Positions 1 to 7,692 are shown, numbered from the stretch's first letter. The stretch is 11,864 bases of DNA from Gammaproteobacteria bacterium UBA4475 (GCA_002389265.1 DGOD01000267.1:1-11864); one strand, 5' to 3'. Made by a program: numbers and translations. The notes: generated by a model not told the origin, from the letters alone.

Positions 1-237
1 CTGAGATCTTCCTGAGTTCTGTCGATACGAGGAGCATCTTTCTGGCAACACATACTTGGTAACCGGCAGGAAAAATGCGCCCATATCACCGATCTGGGTA
101 CTGCGCGCCAGACCATCAAGCAAAGGCATGCCGAGGCTCATGGCCGTCTTGCCCAGATCAAGCGCAAAGCCAAAGCTATTTAGCAGCATGGGGATATCGG
201 GAATGGCGGCGATAAACCGCAGGGTTTTGGGGTTCAT
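1..237 (-). pseudogene. 5' part of an unrecognised small gene, probably frameshifted, runs off left edge
   Basis: On the minus strand an ATG at 237 opens a reading frame starting MNPKTLRFIAAIPDIPMLL that stays open to the window edge. I do not recognise the family. A second, partial copy lies in opposite orientation at 11312-11539. Comparing the two, the stretch FFLPVTKYV is shared exactly, after which this copy has one extra C (near 44-46). The frame that matches the other copy (PRIDRTQEDL here, PRIDRVQEDL there) is therefore displaced by one, so this copy is probably broken. Joining the two copies suggests an original protein of roughly 130-140 residues ending with TRQLANPEARNTDRLKP. No good SD sequence precedes the ATG; the upstream stretch is a purine-rich 9-bp tandem repeat. 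The function is unknown, and the frameshift call rests only on the comparison of the two copies. Confidence 0.5.
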
Positions 238-250
238 AGGTATATTTTGG

Positions 251-286
251 TTATTGTTCTTATTGTTCTCACTGTTCTTATTGTCA
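251..286. repeat. Imperfect 9-bp tandem repeat, four units
   Basis: Four consecutive 9-base units, TTATTGTTC, TTATTGTTC, TCACTGTTC and TTATTGTCA, run from 251 to 286. On the minus strand this tract lies 14-49 bases upstream of the ATG at 237, where promoter or ribosome-binding sequence would be expected. A change in unit number would alter spacing there. The rest of 238-532 shows no gene; it holds only this repeat and two hairpins. Confidence 0.6.
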
Positions 287-413
287 CTGATCGTTGTGTA
301 ACTGATGTGGTGTTACTCGAGCTTGTTATTTAGCCTACCACGCACTGGCCAGATAATACTGTGCAATAAAAGCCTGTTGTATTAACTAGCAGCACTATCC
401 ACTGTGGGTCCTG

Positions 414-471
414 TCAGCCCAGGGGGCTGAAGAACTTGATCAAAGAACCCTGGCCGATTTACCACTCGGCC
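414..471 (-). terminator. Two tandem hairpins downstream of the secreted-protein gene, possible terminator
   Basis: TCAGCCC (414-420) pairs with GGGCTGA (424-430) across a 3-base loop. GGCCGA (452-457) pairs with TCGGCC (466-471) across 8 bases. Both lie 60-120 bases past the stop of the minus-strand gene ending at 533. Neither is followed by a clean T-run on that strand; only GGTTCTTT follows the first one read. Termination is therefore a guess from position and stem strength. Confidence 0.3.
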
Positions 472-532
472 GAAGGTCCTTAATTATTACATGTTAGGGC
501 TGGTTTTTCAGAGCAACTCTAACGTCTATACA

Positions 533-1102
533 TCACTCTTTTTTGCCCTTGCCAGCCAGACCATTTATCTCTCCGGTTGTTTCGCCTTTGATAGCGCTAA
601 ACCCCTGCTGGACGGGGATTGCCGAACCGGTAAGTTTTATCGTTCCGCTCGCACCTTCAAAGCGTCCTGATCCACCGACCACATCCCTGTAGATTTCATA
701 GGAACTTGTGCCGTCCGTATAGTTGAAACACAAGGTGCTTGGCGGGCTTGTACTCTGCACAGTATACAACTGGTCACCGTTTTTGTAGGTTGATACGCCT
801 GCATTGGCAAAGTATGTCAATTCCAAGCCGCGCGGTAATCCAGTCTCATCAAAATCACAGTAGGAAGCGTTATCCCAGGGCAAGAGGTCACCCTGACCGG
901 CAGAATGGCTACTACCAAATGTGCCGTTACCGGTGACAACCGATCTGTTACCACCTTCCAAATCACCATTTATATCAGTATCAGCGGAGGAAAAAGACGT
1001 ACCGGCAAAGTGACCACTAAAGGGTTGTGCAGAAACGTTAAATGACCCGGTCATCAATACCAATGCAGCACTAACGACCATTGATCTATTAGTTATCTTC
1101 AT
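533..1102 (-). CDS. Secreted protein with a GGSGRFEGASG motif (small beta-barrel type)
   Basis: A 189-residue protein of unknown role, predicted to be exported. Residues 1-25 look like a Sec signal peptide: MKITNR, then a hydrophobic run VVSAALVLMTG, then a VSA/QP cleavage site near residue 25. The mature part is rich in Gly, Ser and Thr and has two cysteines (C82, C125) that could pair. Near the C-terminus, GGSGRFEGASG (143-153) followed by a short strand resembles the closing motif of small lipocalin-like or allene-oxide-cyclase-like barrels found in many secreted bacterial proteins. I chose the ATG at 1102 because GGAG sits six bases upstream and the signal peptide begins there; an in-frame TTG at 1114 would add four residues and lacks support. 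It stands alone, with no operon partner. The barrel assignment is tentative. Confidence 0.7.
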   Translation of the reverse strand: MKITNRSMVVSAALVLMTGSFNVSAQPFSGHFAGTSFSSADTDINGDLEGGNRSVVTGNGTFGSSHSAGQGDLLPWDNASYCDFDETGLPRGLELTYFANAGVSTYKNGDQLYTVQSTSPPSTLCFNYTDGTSSYEIYRDVVGGSGRFEGASGTIKLTGSAIPVQQGFSAIKGETTGEINGLAGKGKKE

Positions 1103-1430
1103 TGCAAGCTCCAACCTATTTTTAGGCTTCTAGTTAAACAGACTTATGGTTTTTTGCGTCGCGGCAACTAAGCCTTGGCAACGCCAAAACACTTTATCAC
1201 CCATAAAATCTACTGCAGCCGACAAACAGGTTACTGGTCAATTGTTGTCCGTAATCTTGATCCAGATCCAAAAGACTCGATGCCGCCACGCAGGACGCTG
1301 GTATTCATTTGAGCCATTTACCCTCAATGTGCTGCTCGCCTACTACTCGTCGGCTTTGCAATACTGTTCAATATAAGTCTGGTGGCTGGGTAGTTTCTGC
1401 AGCGTATTAGCAACATTAGCCTTGATGATT
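1103..1430. other. Gene-free stretch upstream of the secreted-protein gene
   Basis: I find no convincing gene here. The only compact structure is the dyad TTGGC-AAC-GCCAA at 1175-1187, about 75 bases upstream of the minus-strand start at 1102. It could be an operator for that gene, but nothing else supports this. Confidence 0.3.
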
Positions 1431-1599
1431 GGGATAATTGGGGTCGGGGTAAAATTTACATTTACTTTGTGCTGTTTAATCTTGATGGCATAAACGATCG
1501 TAGGTCGGGATTATAATATAGCCTTACGCTGCGTCAGTAACACTGATGAGCTGGGTGTGGATGGATAAATGTAAATTTTACCCGGACCCCATTTATCCC
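1431..1599. mobile_element. MITE-like element with 34-bp inverted terminal arms
   Basis: Arm 1431-1464 begins GGGATAATTGGGGTC and arm 1566-1599 is its reverse complement with 32 of 34 bases matching (mismatches at arm positions 8 and 16). Between them are 101 bases without a coding frame, so the whole unit is 169 bp. The arm core GGGGTC followed by an AT-rich AAATTTAC run resembles sequences I know flanking REP-associated (Y1 tyrosine) transposase genes in gammaproteobacteria. This may be a non-autonomous derivative or a remnant of one. The right arm ends one base before the hydratase pseudogene begins, so the element probably caused or marks that truncation. No clear target-site duplication was seen. 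Confidence 0.6.
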
Positions 1600-1600
1600 T

Positions 1601-2022
1601 GGCACCAATGTCGCAGATGTCATTTGCGCCACTGGCTTTGTGCTGCCGGCAATAGAGATCGCTGATTTCTGCGTGGGCCGCGCCCCCGGAATGGACGCCC
1701 GGAACATCACCGCCGACATGGGCGCAGCTGGCGGTATAATATTGGGAGGAAACCCTGTTGCTCTTTACGATATCGACATGCGCTCAGTCAGCAGCAGTCT
1801 GGTTATCAGTGAGGAGGAGCGCGCGGTGTGGCCTCAGAGGTACTGGCCCTCACTGCCGTCGCGTGGCTGGCAAACAAGCTCGGCGAATCTGGAACTGCAT
1901 TGGAGCCGGGCGACGTTATACTGTCCGGGGCAATGCACAGCGCAAAGCCGGTTGAGGCAGGTGACCATATTATCGCCCGCTTCGACAACGGCTTCGGCGA
2001 TATCAAACTCAGCTTTCACTAG
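1601..2022 (+). pseudogene. 2-oxopent-4-enoate hydratase family (MhpD-like), truncated and frameshifted
   Basis: This is a remnant of a 2-hydroxypenta-2,4-dienoate hydratase / 4-oxalocrotonate decarboxylase family gene, enzymes of the lower meta-cleavage pathway for aromatics and steroid-ring products. The first frame (from 1601) reads GTNVADVICATGFVLPAIEI and continues through GGIILGGNPVALYDIDMRS, matching the family's middle region. The frame then shifts between about 1811 and 1828. The second frame reads SEVLALTAVAWLANKLGESG, then LEPGDVILSGAMHSAKPV and AGDHIIARFDNGFGDIKLSF to a TAG at 2020-2022, matching the family's C-terminus. The N-terminal third is absent: the coding signal starts directly at the right arm of the MITE-like element. 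An IS3 fragment lies just after it. There is no start codon context or SD, so it is almost certainly non-functional. Confidence 0.8.
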
Positions 2023-2117
2023 ATTTCCCGGAACGCGCTATCCAAGTTTGGGCTGACGAACCTCATATGTTTCAGGATGGCTAATATCTGGCTATCGGTA
2101 AATCGAGATGTCCTCAT
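2019..2117 (-). pseudogene. N-terminal fragment of IS3-family transposase OrfA
   Basis: Reading minus from an ATG at 2117, the peptide starts MRTSRFTDSQILAILK, the typical opening of IS3-family OrfA proteins (family consensus near MRKSRFTESQIIAILK). After that it diverges (HMRFVSPNLDSAFREI) and stops at 2019-2021, so only about 16 of roughly 90 expected residues remain. AGGAG lies eight bases upstream of the ATG, as in intact elements. It is a relic with no helix-turn-helix completed. Confidence 0.75.
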
Positions 2118-2186
2118 GCAGAATCTCCTGGGTAAATCATACGAGAAGATTCTACTTTCGACTTCGATTAATTTCCGGGGGGATTA
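2070..2186 (-). mobile_element. 5' end of an IS3-family insertion sequence
   Basis: Upstream of the OrfA fragment, reading minus, is the leader GTAGAATCTTCTCGTATG followed by AGGAGATTCTGC. I recognise this as the conserved 5' untranslated region of a common IS3 subgroup. The outer end is probably near 2186, where CCCCCCGGAAATTAATCG begins on the minus strand. The inner boundary is uncertain: similarity stops near 2070, the point where the OrfA peptide diverges. Only this end remains; the rest of the element is missing. Confidence 0.6.
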
Positions 2187-2405
2187 CCCCGGACTCACAA
2201 CGAAGATCACCGATCTTAGGAACAAACCTCTCTGAGCTAAAGTACCGTGGCGACGGCACAAAAAACCTCACTGTACCCAAGCCAGGTAAATTGCCATAAT
2301 CAGGCTGTAAACTAGCTAAGCAACGGCGAGCAGCGATGGGCACATGAAACAACCAGCCTAGGCCGCAGCGATTTATGCACACCATATAATTCAGCAGGTG
2401 AAACG
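2187..2405. other. Gene-free stretch upstream of the dehydratase
   Basis: No gene is seen here. A 6-bp hairpin, AAGATC-ACC-GATCTT (2203-2217), is present. The last bases contain AGGTGAAACG directly before the ATG at 2406, a usable SD with normal spacing. No convincing promoter pair was identified. Confidence 0.3.
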
Positions 2406-4136
2406 ATGGTCGACAGAAGCACCCACTACTGGCAAAGCAAACGCGCTGAACTCAATGCGGCCGGATTTGACCCCGATACCCTGCTGGCAGCCAAGGCGGT
2501 GATCACCATCGCCAGCCCCTATACCAATGCTCACCGGTGTAACAACCGGGTCAATCGCATCGCAGAGATGTTGGTAGACGAGATTGGTGAACGTGGCGCT
2601 CAGGGATTTATCGTCGGCGCTCCGGCGGTATCAGATGCCATGACACAGGGCTCACGATACGCAGGCTATTCACTGGTATCTCGCGACCTTATTGCCGACT
2701 GTATGGAAGTGGGCCACTTTGCCCATCGCGGCAACGCCATGCTGGTGATCTCCGGCTGCGACAAGTCCGGTGCAGCAGCGCTGATGCCGCTGGCTCGCAC
2801 CAATGCGCCTGGGTTGGTCTTGTATGCAGGCACTGGCTCACCGGGCAAAGTAAATGTGGAACCCTGGGCGGCCAAAGGCAATAACCTGACCATTCTGGAT
2901 TACGCAGAAGGCAAAGCCGCACGAGATGCGGGCATTATCACTACAGACCAGTTCAATGAGCTGGAGCGAAATGTCATGCCCGGCAGTGGCACCTGTGGCG
3001 CCATGTTCACCGCTAACACCATGAGCGTTATTATCGAGGCCATGGGCATGATGCTGCCCTCGGGCGCCTCCCAACCTGCTGACTACAATGCCCAGAGCGA
3101 TATCCATGACGATGTCAAAAGGCAGCTTGCCGCCTCCGTCAAAGCCCTGCTGACTCTGGTAGAAATGGACCTGTGTCCCCGCGACATCATGACCATCAAA
3201 GCCTTCGAGAACGCTGTGGTTACCGCCTATGCAATGGGCGGTTCTACCAATATGTATCTGCATCTGATGGCTCTTGCCAGGGAGGCAGAACTGCCACTCA
3301 CAGTGGAGATGATCCAGCAGTTTGGCGAGAAGGTGCCGTTGATTGCCAATCTGCAGCCCCATGGTCCTTACGCCATGGTGACTTTGCATAACCTTGGTGG
3401 CGTACCCATCGTGATGAAAGAACTGCTGGAAAACGGTTTTTTGCATGGCGACGTGATGACTGTCACCGGCGCTACCCTGGCAGAAAACCTTAAGGATGTG
3501 CCGCGCCTCAGTGAGCTTGGCGATCAGGATATCGTCTATCCAGTGAATAAACCCATAGCAGCACCTAACAACCATGTCTCAGTTCTTAAAGGTAATCTCG
3601 CCCCCCAAAGCTGCCTGCTGAAGCTGGGTGGCAAGACCCTGACTGACGGTGAATTCAGGGGCCCTGCCAGAGTATTCGACAGCGAACGCGCAGCGATGAC
3701 CGCCATTCAGTCTGGTGTCATCGTCGCCGGTGACGTGGTGGTAGTGCGGTTTGTTGGGCCAGTGGGCGAACCAGGCATGCCTGAAATGGTTGCCCTGACC
3801 GTACAACTGCAGGGTCGAGGCTTAGGCAAGACCGTTGCACTAATCACCGACGGCAGATTCTCCGGTGTATCCCATGGCATCCTGATCGGTCATATCAGTC
3901 CCGAGGCGGCCAGAGGCGGCCCCCTCGCGGCGGTTCATGAAGGCGACACGATTAGCATCAACCCCGTAAGCCGTGAGCTTCACTTGGCAGTTGACGACCA
4001 GGAAATCGAACGCCGGCTGGCCGCACTGCAGTTGCCCAAACCTGGCGGCAAACTCAACCCAAATTCGGTGCTGCGCAAATACGTTCGACTGGTGTCCTCA
4101 GCGCACTTTGGGTGTGTTACGGCTGACCTGTCTTAA
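2406..4136 (+). CDS. IlvD/Edd-family dehydratase (dihydroxy-acid or sugar-acid dehydratase)
   Basis: A 576-residue cytoplasmic iron-sulfur dehydratase that should remove water from a 2,3-dihydroxy acid to give a 2-keto acid. The three expected cluster-ligand cysteines are present: C45 in HRCNN, C118 in SGCDKSG and C197 in GTCGAM. K120 follows at the position carbamylated in known structures. Other family landmarks are [14 protein letters not shown] (276-289), KGNLAP (395-400), [11 protein letters not shown] (451-461) and [11 protein letters not shown] (481-491). Length is within the family range, though shorter than the roughly 616-residue biosynthetic IlvD of enterics, and the segment around the first Cys differs from the usual SWNE..PCN form. 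A sugar-acid or other catabolic substrate is therefore as likely as branched-chain amino-acid synthesis. The start has the SD AGGTG. No ilv neighbours are present. The next plus-strand gene follows 136 bases later. Confidence 0.88.
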   Translation: MVDRSTHYWQSKRAELNAAGFDPDTLLAAKAVITIASPYTNAHRCNNRVNRIAEMLVDEIGERGAQGFIVGAPAVSDAMTQGSRYAGYSLVSRDLIADCMEVGHFAHRGNAMLVISGCDKSGAAALMPLARTNAPGLVLYAGTGSPGKVNVEPWAAKGNNLTILDYAEGKAARDAGIITTDQFNELERNVMPGSGTCGAMFTANTMSVIIEAMGMMLPSGASQPADYNAQSDIHDDVKRQLAASVKALLTLVEMDLCPRDIMTIKAFENAVVTAYAMGGSTNMYLHLMALAREAELPLTVEMIQQFGEKVPLIANLQPHGPYAMVTLHNLGGVPIVMKELLENGFLHGDVMTVTGATLAENLKDVPRLSELGDQDIVYPVNKPIAAPNNHVSVLKGNLAPQSCLLKLGGKTLTDGEFRGPARVFDSERAAMTAIQSGVIVAGDVVVVRFVGPVGEPGMPEMVALTVQLQGRGLGKTVALITDGRFSGVSHGILIGHISPEAARGGPLAAVHEGDTISINPVSRELHLAVDDQEIERRLAALQLPKPGGKLNPNSVLRKYVRLVSSAHFGCVTADLS

Positions 4137-4272
4137 ACAAACACAACAGGCAGAGCATGCGGGTCGGAGTTTTGGTTACGACGCCGAAAGCCAAAAACGA
4201 AGGCGCCGATCATGGAGCAAGCATTGTTTAGACTTATATTTTGTTAGGCCCAATCAAGACGATACGGCAGGC

Positions 4273-5667
4273 ATGATTTCATCGAATCGAATAATGATTG
4301 CCGCCTGGGGAAGCCGCGGTGATCTGCAGCCTGTAACTGCGCTGGCTCTGAAGCTAAAAAGTATTGGCCGGGATGTGCTCGTTTTTGCAACGCCGCCTGC
4401 TACCGACCTGTTGCAGGAAAACAACATTGATTGTGTGATAGCTGAAGAGAACGTTACTGAATTTGTTGAAAGTATGTTTGGTGGCGCCGATCTTTCTGAT
4501 CGATCTATAAGCGGGTTTATTAAGCTGGCTAGGTTTGCGAAAGAGTACCAGAACAGTCCAGACTATGTAGCAACACAAAAGGCTGACATGAAGCGTGGCT
4601 TTGCAGCGGCGAAGCGGTTTAAACCCGATATTCTGATCGTACCCAATCTGCTCTACGGCCCCTACATGTGTATCGCCGAGGCGCTGAAGATTCCTGTTAT
4701 TACCTATGATTTGCAGATCAATCACCCAACTTCTGAGCTGCCGCTTTTCACGATGGAAGTGGGTAAGGTTCCCGGGTTTCTAAACCGCAGCCTATACAGA
4801 ATCAAAGCGATGGTTTATCCGAAGACCATTAAGCCAAAGTTCGACATGATGCGGGGTATCTGCGGGCTTTCAAAAGACACCTACGCAGACGGAACGCCCT
4901 TTAAAGTGTGGCCGCACGACCTGCCACAGATCTGCGCCGGGTCTCCAACTTTGTGTCCGCAGCCTGCGGACTGGCCTGAGCAGAAGTATATGGGGGGATG
5001 GTGGCTTCTTCCCGATGCCAGCAACTATGCAGCGCCGCTAGAACTTGTCGATTTCCTCAAACATAAACCCGTCTACATTGGTTTCGGTAGTATGAAAGGT
5101 AATGCCGAGTTCTGTACGGCACTATCAACTCTGGCTATCAGGAGCCTGCAACTTGCCGGTACCAGAGGTCTACTGTTAGGTGGTTGGGCGGGTTTGACTC
5201 GCGAGTCTCTTGATAGATCGACCGAAGAGGGTCAGCGCCTTTATGATTGGGCGCGGGAGAATGTTTTTGAAATAGCATCCTGTCCGCATAGCTGGTTGTT
5301 CCCGCGCTGCGCTGCTGTTGTGCATCATGGTGGGGCAGGAACTCTGGCTGCGGGTATTCGTGCCGGTTGCCCGACAATTGTTTGCGCTGCACAAGGTGAC
5401 CAACCGTTTCATGGTTCGCTTGTCGAATCCAGGGGTATTGGCAGATACCTCGGGATGGTAGGTTCTAAAGAACTGACGCCAGAGAACGTCGCGGCAGGTA
5501 TTAAGCAGGTAACGACTGATCAATCGATCCTGACTGCGGCAAAAGCGCTAAGTGATGAGGTTGCGACCGAAGACGGCACGGCAAATGCCGTAGCGTTTAT
5601 TGACAGGATGGCGGCATCATTCGCGTATCCCTGGCCTATCGAAGATCGACAAATCAACGCGAACTGA
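4273..5667 (+). CDS. GT1-type glycosyltransferase, sterol/UDP-glucosyltransferase-like
   Basis: A 464-residue enzyme with the two-domain GT-B layout of UDP-sugar glycosyltransferases acting on small lipophilic acceptors. The N-terminal motif MIAAWGSRGDLQPVTALALK (8-27) matches the GT28/UGT acceptor-domain opening. The C-terminal donor domain begins near PVYIGFGSM (266-274) and carries HHGGAGTLAAGIRAGCPTIV (351-370) followed by GDQPFHG (375-381). This is the nucleotide-sugar binding signature shared with sterol 3-beta-glucosyltransferases and antibiotic GTs. The frame is open much further upstream, into the dehydratase, but homology starts only here, so I use the ATG at 4273. A second in-frame ATG at 4294 is also possible because neither has a strong SD. 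The acceptor is unknown. A lipid, sterol or secondary-metabolite substrate is inferred from the family; no biosynthetic cluster surrounds it. Confidence 0.82.
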   Translation: MISSNRIMIAAWGSRGDLQPVTALALKLKSIGRDVLVFATPPATDLLQENNIDCVIAEENVTEFVESMFGGADLSDRSISGFIKLARFAKEYQNSPDYVATQKADMKRGFAAAKRFKPDILIVPNLLYGPYMCIAEALKIPVITYDLQINHPTSELPLFTMEVGKVPGFLNRSLYRIKAMVYPKTIKPKFDMMRGICGLSKDTYADGTPFKVWPHDLPQICAGSPTLCPQPADWPEQKYMGGWWLLPDASNYAAPLELVDFLKHKPVYIGFGSMKGNAEFCTALSTLAIRSLQLAGTRGLLLGGWAGLTRESLDRSTEEGQRLYDWARENVFEIASCPHSWLFPRCAAVVHHGGAGTLAAGIRAGCPTIVCAAQGDQPFHGSLVESRGIGRYLGMVGSKELTPENVAAGIKQVTTDQSILTAAKALSDEVATEDGTANAVAFIDRMAASFAYPWPIEDRQINAN

Positions 5668-6014
5668 GAAAGTCTGCCCTGGCTCGCCTCATCTATTGGA
5701 ATTGTCAGGTGTTGTCAGTTCGCTTTGCTAGGCATAGGTCGTCATCAATAGGTGTTTTTGATAATTGGGGTCGGGATATATCCCGACCCCAATTATCCGC
5801 CAATTACCCCGGCCTCATTTATCTAAGAGTCCCGTGTGCGCTGCCAAACGCGGCAGATTTCTTGTTAGGAGTGACGCCAAATCCACGCGTAGCCTAAGCT
5901 GCCAGATCTGCGACTCACCAATGTCGAACCATTATTGGCGGCCTGAGGTCATGGGGGTATTGTTAGTTGGCGTTTTCAAGCCGATTTTAATAGTTATTGT
6001 GCCAAGGAGTTCAA
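5668..6014. other. Gene-free stretch between glycosyltransferase and repeat-type secreted protein
   Basis: No gene is seen in these 347 bases. The stretch contains the perfect palindrome at 5761-5796 and a 5-bp hairpin, CTGCC-AAACGC-GGCAG (5841-5856), followed by ATTTCTTGTT. The latter could act as a weak terminator. AAGGAG at its end is the SD of the next gene. Confidence 0.35.
5761..5796. repeat. Perfect 36-bp palindrome of the GGGGTC repeat family
   Basis: ATAATTGGGGTCGGGATA (5761-5778) is followed directly by its exact reverse complement (5779-5796). The first 15 bases are identical to 1434-1448 in the left arm of the MITE-like element, so this looks like two arms of that family joined head to head. 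It begins 93 bases after the glycosyltransferase stop. In RNA it would form a very stable stem and could end or protect that transcript, though no T-run follows. Confidence 0.85.
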
Positions 6015-6758
6015 ATGAAGTATTTACTCGCAACATTAACCGTCCTGATGTCCTCTATCGCTTACGCGGACCACCATGCGCCGCCGGCAGAACCGCTTGT
6101 CGTGGAGATACACGGCTGCACCCTTAATGAAGGTGTGGCACTCGCTGATGTCATCAAGGTAGGACGTGCTGAATTTCCGAAACTGTTCAGCGCTGACAAA
6201 CTCAAAATGAGTTCGTATATTTGGGAAGCTGTCGCTGTTTCTCCACCGTTCCATGCGCCCGATTTAAGATGGGTAAATTATTATCCAACCTGGGCTGACT
6301 GGGATGCCAGCGAGACAGTGTGGCGCGACCCTAAATCGGCAAAAATAGTCGAAAAGATATTCTCGCTGATCACGTGTGACCGGCCAATGTTTGGCAGTGC
6401 TCAGATGATTGCGCCGATACCAGCAGTCGAAGAAAAGTATTTAATCGCGGGGGTATGCAAACTTGAACCCGGAAAAAGTCTGGCTGATGTGAGAAAATAT
6501 CGAACTCGCGGTCGCACTTCGGCGATTAATGCCGCCATTGAAGCAAATAATGGCGGGGCGTTAATTTATCCCGGCTTTGGTATGACAGGCGATTTTGACT
6601 ATGTTCAAACATTAACCGGCGAAAAGTCGAGTATGACTAAGCTGCTGGACGGCGTTAGAACCGGCACAGTTGCCGCGGCTAATCAGACCTATAGCGAGAT
6701 GGACAATCCTGCTACCTGCACCTGGGATCTACATCGAGCCCACGCGATAGTGCAATAA
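6015..6758 (+). CDS. Exported two-repeat protein with paired cysteines, function unknown
   Basis: A 247-residue protein with a signal peptide (MKYLLATLTVLMSSIAYA, cleavage near A18/D19), so it is exported to the periplasm or outside. I do not recognise a named family. The mature chain appears to be two related halves. Half one runs from about 29 to 125: C35 in GCTLNEGVALADV, then WVNYYPTWADWD, then TCDRP with C121. Half two runs from about 143 to 240: C148 in VCKLEPGKSLADV, then FDYVQTLTG, then TCTWD with C235. Each half thus opens with C-x-L-x-x-G-x-x-L-A-D-V and closes with a T-C motif, consistent with one disulfide per half and a duplicated small alpha/beta (ferredoxin-like or stress-barrel) fold; the fold is a guess. 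The ATG at 6015 has AAGGAG five bases upstream; a TTG at 5997 is disfavoured. It is followed 198 bases later by the PPOX gene on the same strand. Confidence 0.75.
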   Translation: MKYLLATLTVLMSSIAYADHHAPPAEPLVVEIHGCTLNEGVALADVIKVGRAEFPKLFSADKLKMSSYIWEAVAVSPPFHAPDLRWVNYYPTWADWDASETVWRDPKSAKIVEKIFSLITCDRPMFGSAQMIAPIPAVEEKYLIAGVCKLEPGKSLADVRKYRTRGRTSAINAAIEANNGGALIYPGFGMTGDFDYVQTLTGEKSSMTKLLDGVRTGTVAAANQTYSEMDNPATCTWDLHRAHAIVQ

Positions 6759-6956
6759 TTTGATTTTCCGTCTATCAAACTCTCAGCCCTCGCGATAACC
6801 TCAGTAACTTCGTCTGGGCTTTTGGAGCAAGTAATATGGGGCAGGTTTCGCTTATGGCTGTGGCATCGAAATGCCCTCTGCCTAGATTGTGGCCCCGTGA
6901 TCGAACCTGCCACCCCTTCCACCTAATGCCAGAATTTAGTCGAGGGTACGTTTTTT

Positions 6957-7577
6957 ATGACACATGAAATTAAAACCAAGAAAGCGCTACGTGAATTGCT
7001 GGGCGACCCAGTGCATGAACTCGTTGTTGTAAAAACAACACCGGTTATCACCGCGCCGCTTCGGCGCTATATTGAGCGGTCACCCTTTGTATGCCTTGCG
7101 ACTTATGACATCGATGGTAACTGTGACCTGAGCCCAAGAGGCGATCCTCCCGGCTTTGTGAAAATACTTGATGAAAAGACAGTATTTTTACCGGAACGAC
7201 CGGGTAACAAGCGACTCGATAGTGCAATCAATATCATTCAACAACCACATTTATCCTTGCTGTTCATGATACCCGGCACGCTGGAAACAGTGCGAGTCAA
7301 CGGCACAGGTGTAATGACCACTGATCCTGAACTATTGTCGCTGTGTGCGGTAAACGGAAAAATCCCCGAGCTTGGCATATTGATCACGGTGGGTGAAGCG
7401 CTGGGACATTGTTCAAAGGCGCTTCGTAGGTCGAAATTGTGGGAGTCAGACTATGCTAGTCAAGATGGTGTGCCTAGTCTTACAGAATTAATGACAGGGC
7501 ATCTAAACCTGGATACGGCTCTGATTGCCGAACTCGACGAGGGAATTGATAACGACGTGTTAACGAGAATGTACTAG
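6957..7577 (+). CDS. PPOX-class FMN-dependent flavoprotein (DR_2398/MSMEG_1061-like)
   Basis: A 206-residue protein of the pyridoxamine-5'-phosphate-oxidase-like split-barrel superfamily, expected to bind FMN as a dimer in the cytoplasm and reduce or oxidise an unknown small molecule. The subgroup pattern is clear: SPFVCLATYDIDGNCDLSPR (42-61) and GDPPGFVKILDEKTVFLPER (62-81), then PGNKRLDSAINI (82-93), the core strand GTLETVRVNGTG (107-118), and the late GEALGHCSKALRRSKLW (146-162). The full length fits this subgroup. The ATG is preceded by CGAGGG, rather far (about 11 bases) but the only candidate. No partner gene shares an operon with it: the upstream gene is 198 bases away and the downstream genes are on the other strand. 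Family assignment is confident; the substrate cannot be given. Confidence 0.85.
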   Translation: MTHEIKTKKALRELLGDPVHELVVVKTTPVITAPLRRYIERSPFVCLATYDIDGNCDLSPRGDPPGFVKILDEKTVFLPERPGNKRLDSAINIIQQPHLSLLFMIPGTLETVRVNGTGVMTTDPELLSLCAVNGKIPELGILITVGEALGHCSKALRRSKLWESDYASQDGVPSLTELMTGHLNLDTALIAELDEGIDNDVLTRMY

Positions 7578-7692
7578 TGCTTTGCACCTATTCGACCCCG
7601 TGCTTGCAGAACCAGTTGGATTCACTGTTCAAAAGCGATGGGAACTATCTGTCAAGCGCACAGCCAGTTAATAGCATGCCCGCCGTAATTTG

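Noticed and set aside
2838..3575. A 245-codon open frame on the minus strand inside the dehydratase gene
   Set aside because: It lies wholly antisense to a gene with clear family motifs, has a low-complexity His/Gly-rich composition and no recognisable motif; it is a shadow frame.
3973..4272. Longer start for the glycosyltransferase reaching into the dehydratase gene
   Set aside because: The frame is open, but the first 100 residues overlap the dehydratase C-terminus, have no family similarity, and the known N-terminal GT motif begins right after the ATG at 4273.
4190..4272. Promoter or recombination core (TTGTTTAG / GTTAGGC) upstream of the glycosyltransferase
   Set aside because: The -35/-10-like hexamers are spaced far too closely and the lone GTTAGGC has no partner half-site.
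6759..6956. Minus-strand frame reading PHITCSKSPDEVTEVIARAE or a tRNA-like 3' end (GGTTCGATCACGG)
   Set aside because: The peptide resembles several enzyme C-termini only vaguely and overlaps the end of the secreted-protein gene. The tRNA-like piece lacks acceptor, D and anticodon stems.
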